A stretch of 34,832 nucleotides of DNA, from NCBI GenBank assembly GCA_024195585.1, contig SWBL01000440.1, forward strand, positions 1-34,832, read 5' to 3'. Position 1 is the first letter of the stretch. Every line of letters starts with the position of its first letter. Source of the DNA: Aureobasidium sp. EXF-3400. Lineage: Eukaryota; Ascomycota; Dothideomycetes; Dothideales; Saccotheciaceae. This document shows positions 31,140 through 34,832 of the stretch, in pieces. Made by a program: the position numbers and the translations under genes. Below the pieces are notes generated by a model that was not told where the DNA came from, did not search any database, and worked only from the letters and a program-made list of their open reading frames with translations.

Positions 31140-32849
31140 ATGTCTTCAGTACAATTTTACCTCCTAGGACAAGACCCTTCTACAGGGCACGAGATCGAAA
31201 TCAACTCCAGCGAAGTTTCTGACTATGATTCGCTCCGTCATCTGGTCGCTGGACACTTTGCTGTCTTGGAGCCAAGCGGTAAGTCGAACGTTAAGCATGC
31301 GGAAACCAGTTACTGAACTTCAGCAGGTATCGACTTCTCAGTAGACAATGACACATTGACCGAAGTGTCAGAGGTCATCAACAGCAAACAACCAGTTGCA
31401 ATCACAATTGATGGCAAGCAAGTCAGAGATGTGCCAGGTCCTCAAGGTTTCCCTTACATCGGCAACTACTACGAGATCTACCCAGACCATCTCGGCAACC
31501 ACCAAAGACTCTTCGACGCATACGGCCCTATGATCAAGACCACCAACTTCGGATCCGTCGTTTATCAAACCAACGACCCTGTCATCGCCAACCACGTATT
31601 CAACGAGAATGGATTTTTCAGCAAGCAAATCACCCCTTCGCACCCACTTTTCGGTATCATGAATCAAGAAGCAGGCATCTTCCTTGGAGACACAGACACC
31701 GAGGCCTGGAGATTGACACACAAATTCCTCCCGCCAGCTTTCTCACCAAAAGCAGTTCGTCACTACAGCCCGAAGATGCAAAAGACTGTGGAGTCAGCAT
31801 ACAAGGTCTTTGATCAACTAGACGAGCAAGGAGACGCTTTCAACATCTACCTCTACATGTTGAAGCTGGGTTCTCAAGCTGTTGGTCAACTGACACTCGG
31901 TCTTGATTTCGACCATTTCTCCTCTGTTCAAGCGCCACTCCACAAGATGGTGCGCGACATTGCCGAGCTCCTCGAGTTGAACAAGAAGGTATCGACCATG
32001 GGATCATGGTATTCATACATGCCTTTCGGTGACCCTGCCAAGTTGAGACACGTCAAGAGCAGCCTTGAAAAGCAGATGGAAGAAGCCATTGATGCAGTCA
32101 CCCCTAACGGTATTGAGGACCTCGAATTGCAGGATGCAGCTCTCAAGGCATCGTGTATCGCAGATTATGCAGTCCGTGCTGTCGACAACCAGGGTGAGAA
32201 GCTGCCCCCGCATTACAGAAACCTCTCGATCATGGTAGCAACTGCAGCTGGTTTCACAACCACCTCATCACTTCTTACATGGCTCATCTACGGCTTGACA
32301 ACGTATGAAGGCATGCAAGAACGTCTGCTGCAAGAGCTCATTGACAACGATATCGATGATGACACAGTGCTGGATGCCGATCTCATCGGCAAGCTCCCCT
32401 TCCTGGACAAATACGTCAAGGAAATGCAGCGCAGACACAACCCATCCTACCAGCCTGGCCGCACAGCACAACACGATCTGATCCTGCCAGGTGGTTACAA
32501 GATTCCCAAGGGCGGTATTGTCATTCCCGCACTTCACCACATCCACATGAATCCCAAGCTCTGGGACAACCCAGCAAAATTCAACCCCGATCGTTGGGAC
32601 ACCGAGGAGGTCAAGAACCGTCACCGCTCCGCATACGTCCCCTTCGCTCAGGGTCCCCGTGGCTGCATCGGATTCAACTTTGCGCTTCTCGAAGTCAAGA
32701 TCTTCCTGCCCAAGTTGGTCTACCGTTACCAATGGTCAAAGGCCGATGAAGAGCCTGTCGAGTACGATCCTTTCTTCCAGCTCATTAGACCTACTAACTT
32801 GATGGTACGCGCGGAAAGAAGAGTCAAGTGGCCTAGAAAGTCTACTTAG
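31140..32849 (+). CDS. CYP505/CYP102-like cytochrome P450 with N-terminal extension domain (553 aa)
   Basis: Exons are 31140-31278 and 31327-32849 (48-nt intron, phase 1, tandem CAGCAG acceptor). Residues 1-80 are a small hydrophilic alpha/beta segment (SVQFYLLGQDP, then VAITIDGKQV) that resembles a ubiquitin-like fold more than a membrane anchor; no transmembrane helix is seen. VPGPQG at 82-87 begins the P450 fold. The K-helix ExxR is E412-R415, and the haem loop FAQGPRGCIG has the ligand Cys493. The I-helix reads AGFTTTS (354-360), with Thr357 where CYP102A1 has its conserved Glu. The overall pattern (PPAFSPKAVR, YDPFFQLIRPTNLMVRA) is closest to the haem domains of self-sufficient fatty-acid hydroxylases, but no reductase domain is fused. 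A fatty-acid-like substrate is inferred. Confidence 0.9.
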
Positions 32850-32992
32850 TGATATGATCTAGAAGAATAACATAATTACTGCACCATTCATCAACGTACA
32901 AGACATGAATTATGTGACGCTCAATTCAAGACTTCCTAGCTACAATTCAAACAATTGTGCAAGTGCCGCAAGCTTCTCCGGCCCAGGCAACG

Positions 32993-34814
32993 CTACAGCC
33001 TGGCTCGGACCTCCGATTTCTGTGCCTTCCGCAAAGTCTGGATCTCAGGCATGTTAATATAGTCTGGCGTGGGAAAGTAGCGTGGTCCCAGCACCTTCTT
33101 CTGAACCTTGCCAGTGCCATCCTTTGGCAATTCTCCCTCAACGAGACGCAACAAGGTCGGTAATTTGTACCCAGCCAGCTTAGAACGCAGGTCATCTCGC
33201 AACTTCTTGAGCGTCAAGGTCTGGATCGATATGCTGGCCGATGGCTTGACAGTGATTGCGGCGCCGACCAATTGCCCGAACTCATCGTCTTCTACACCTA
33301 CGACCATCGCTTCGCCAATGTATGGAAGAGTCAAGAGTTCACGCTCGATGTCGATCGCAGAGATCTTGTATCCGCCTGATTTGATGATGTCGACCGACGC
33401 TCTGCCAATAATTGTGTAATAGTCTCCATCTCGGCGAGCGATATCACCGGTCTTGAACCAGCCGTCTCCATCATGTGCGTTGATGGTTGCCTCTTTATCG
33501 CCAAGGTATCTAAACATGTTCAGCGAGGATTCATCTATACTAGGACAGTCGCATGCACTTACTTTGCAAACATATATGGAGACTTGACCAACAATTCGCC
33601 TTCATTGCCTCCTGAGAGCTTTATCTCTACTCCAGGCACTGTCATACCAACACAGCCTTTAGGCAGGAGTCTGTGATTCATGTCGGCTGGTACCTTCAGA
33701 CAGCCTGGGAACTCAGTCGCGCCGTATCTGGTCAGAATAGGGGAACCATTTCTCAAACTCGTCCAAAAATCTTGGACACCGTCTTGGAGAGCACTTGATC
33801 CACACAGGAAAGCGCGGAACTGGTTGGCAGCCGCGACATATCGTATTTGCTGTCTCAGTGGAAGTTTTTGAACTTCACGCTCAAAGTACCACTTCAAGCG
33901 CATGTAAATAGTAGGCACAGCAGAGAAAACGGTCAATCCGCCTTGAAGCCAGCGGTCCCAGACCCATTTCGCGTCGAAGCTTGCTGCACCTCTGAACTCG
34001 ATACATGCGCCTGCACAGAGGAAAGGGAAGAACGAAGTTCCGAATCCTGTTGTATGATGAACCGGGAGAACGTGTAGTAGGACGTCATTGTGGTCAATGT
34101 CGTAGCCTTCGCCAATTGCAAGTGCTGTCTCATGGGTATAGCCGCGTCGATGAACGACTCCCTTTGGTCGACCAGTGGTTCCTGAAGTAAAGATGACAAC
34201 GCCAGGAGCTCTTTCATCTAACGGTGGATCTGATGACATTGCAATATCCACAGGAGTTCGAGTGGGTACCACAGGCAGATTAGGCAAGATGGATATCGAG
34301 ACCAGATGAGGGTTGTTCGTTTTGGCCTGTGCTACCACATTTTCTGCTAGTGATGTTGCCGGAACACCTGCCAGCACTGCAACTTGGTTTGACTTGTCGA
34401 CGAAGTAAATCAACTCATCTACCGGTGCAGAGGGAACTTGCAAGATCAGCCCTGATTCGTTGTATACATTTCACTCAACTTACACATCGGAACGACAGCG
34501 GCTCCAAGAGCCAGCACTGTCAGGACTGCGACAGTGAATTCCCAACCTCCAGCAGCAAGGACGCCAATATACACCTCATCTCCTTGCTCCAAAGCAAGCT
34601 TTGTGTCTGTGGCCAAGGAGGCACTGACGACTTCTCGAAATGTCAAGACAGCATCAAGGAGATCTCCGCATGTTTTCTCAAGACCAAGTTGGAGGTCTCT
34701 TACAGCCAATCGTTCACGTCGAGCGTGACGAATGAGCTTGCCAAACAATGGGCTGTTAGGCAATACATTTGGTCCTCTATGCGGTGGGAGCAATGAGTTA
34801 CGGTCGGTTTTCAT
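32993..34814 (-). CDS. AMP-forming acyl-CoA synthetase, ACSF3-like (573 aa)
   Basis: The enzyme adenylates a carboxylic acid with ATP and transfers it to CoA. Minus-strand exons are 34814-34484, 34436-33563 and 33509-32993 (introns of 47 and 53 nt). The family motifs are present. The ATP loop FTSGTTGRPKG lies near 193-203, and YGATEFPG has Glu352. GWFKTGDIARRDGD is followed by RASVDIIKSGGYKISAIDIE, which is very close to the ACSF3/malonyl-CoA synthetase group. The catalytic lysine is Lys536 in PKDGTGKVQKK. The acceptor at 34437 is chosen because it gives VVPMFPSAPVDEL, matching the family, whereas an earlier AG does not. No clear PTS1 peroxisomal signal is present (ends RARL). It converges on the P450 gene, with stops 144 bp apart. 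The substrate (malonate, aromatic or medium-chain acid) cannot be read from sequence. Confidence 0.92.
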
Positions 34815-34832
34815 TTTGATTGATGATGAATT

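Noticed and set aside
24689..34814. Classical secondary-metabolite cluster
   Set aside because: No polyketide synthase, peptide synthetase, terpene cyclase or transporter is present; the enzymes fit acid oxidation better.
1..34832. Transposons, CRISPR arrays, rRNA, viral remnants
   Set aside because: No transposase, reverse transcriptase, long terminal repeats, spaced direct repeats or rRNA-like sequence was seen on either strand.

Overview
The window comes from a filamentous ascomycete (Pezizomycotina, most like a dothideomycete). Almost every gene is cut by 47-80 nt GT-AG introns with CTRAY-like branch points. The recognisable proteins are ascomycete ones: a CFEM GPI-anchored protein, HbrB, a SKN1/KRE6 glucan protein, a Zn2Cys6 regulator and a cytochrome b5-b5 reductase fusion. 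Genes lie on both strands, without operons. All exon boundaries were read by eye from splice signals and reading frame.

Left part (1-12 kb): a C2H2-like protein whose start codon seems to be made by splicing; a 402-aa protein of unknown function with a hairpin-filled intron; VPS39/VAM6 of the vacuolar HOPS complex; a charged, probably nuclear protein; and LSM1 of the cytoplasmic mRNA-decay ring. Stretches of 0.6-1.7 kb without a convincing gene separate them.

Middle part (12-23.4 kb): a CFEM cell-surface protein with a long Ser/Ala stalk; a gene-free stretch of about 2.4 kb upstream of it; a lysine-rich protein of unknown function with an unresolved 5' end; the TORC2 subunit HbrB, head-to-head with GON7 of the KEOPS complex; and a SKN1/KRE6-type GH16 protein for beta-1,6-glucan.

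Right part (24.7-34.8 kb): this looks like a metabolic gene cluster. In order it has a Zn2Cys6 regulator, a 3-hydroxyacyl-CoA dehydrogenase fused to a YWTD-type beta-propeller, a cytochrome b5-b5 reductase fusion, a CYP505/CYP102-like P450 with a small alpha/beta N-terminal extension instead of a membrane anchor, and an ACSF3-like acyl-CoA synthetase. A plausible joint role is activation, hydroxylation and oxidation of a fatty or aromatic carboxylic acid, with the b5 fusion feeding electrons to the P450. A 14-bp motif is shared by the divergent dehydrogenase/b5-reductase promoter and the P450 promoter, which would fit common control. The substrate and co-regulation are inference. No rRNA, tRNA, CRISPR array or clear transposon was found.
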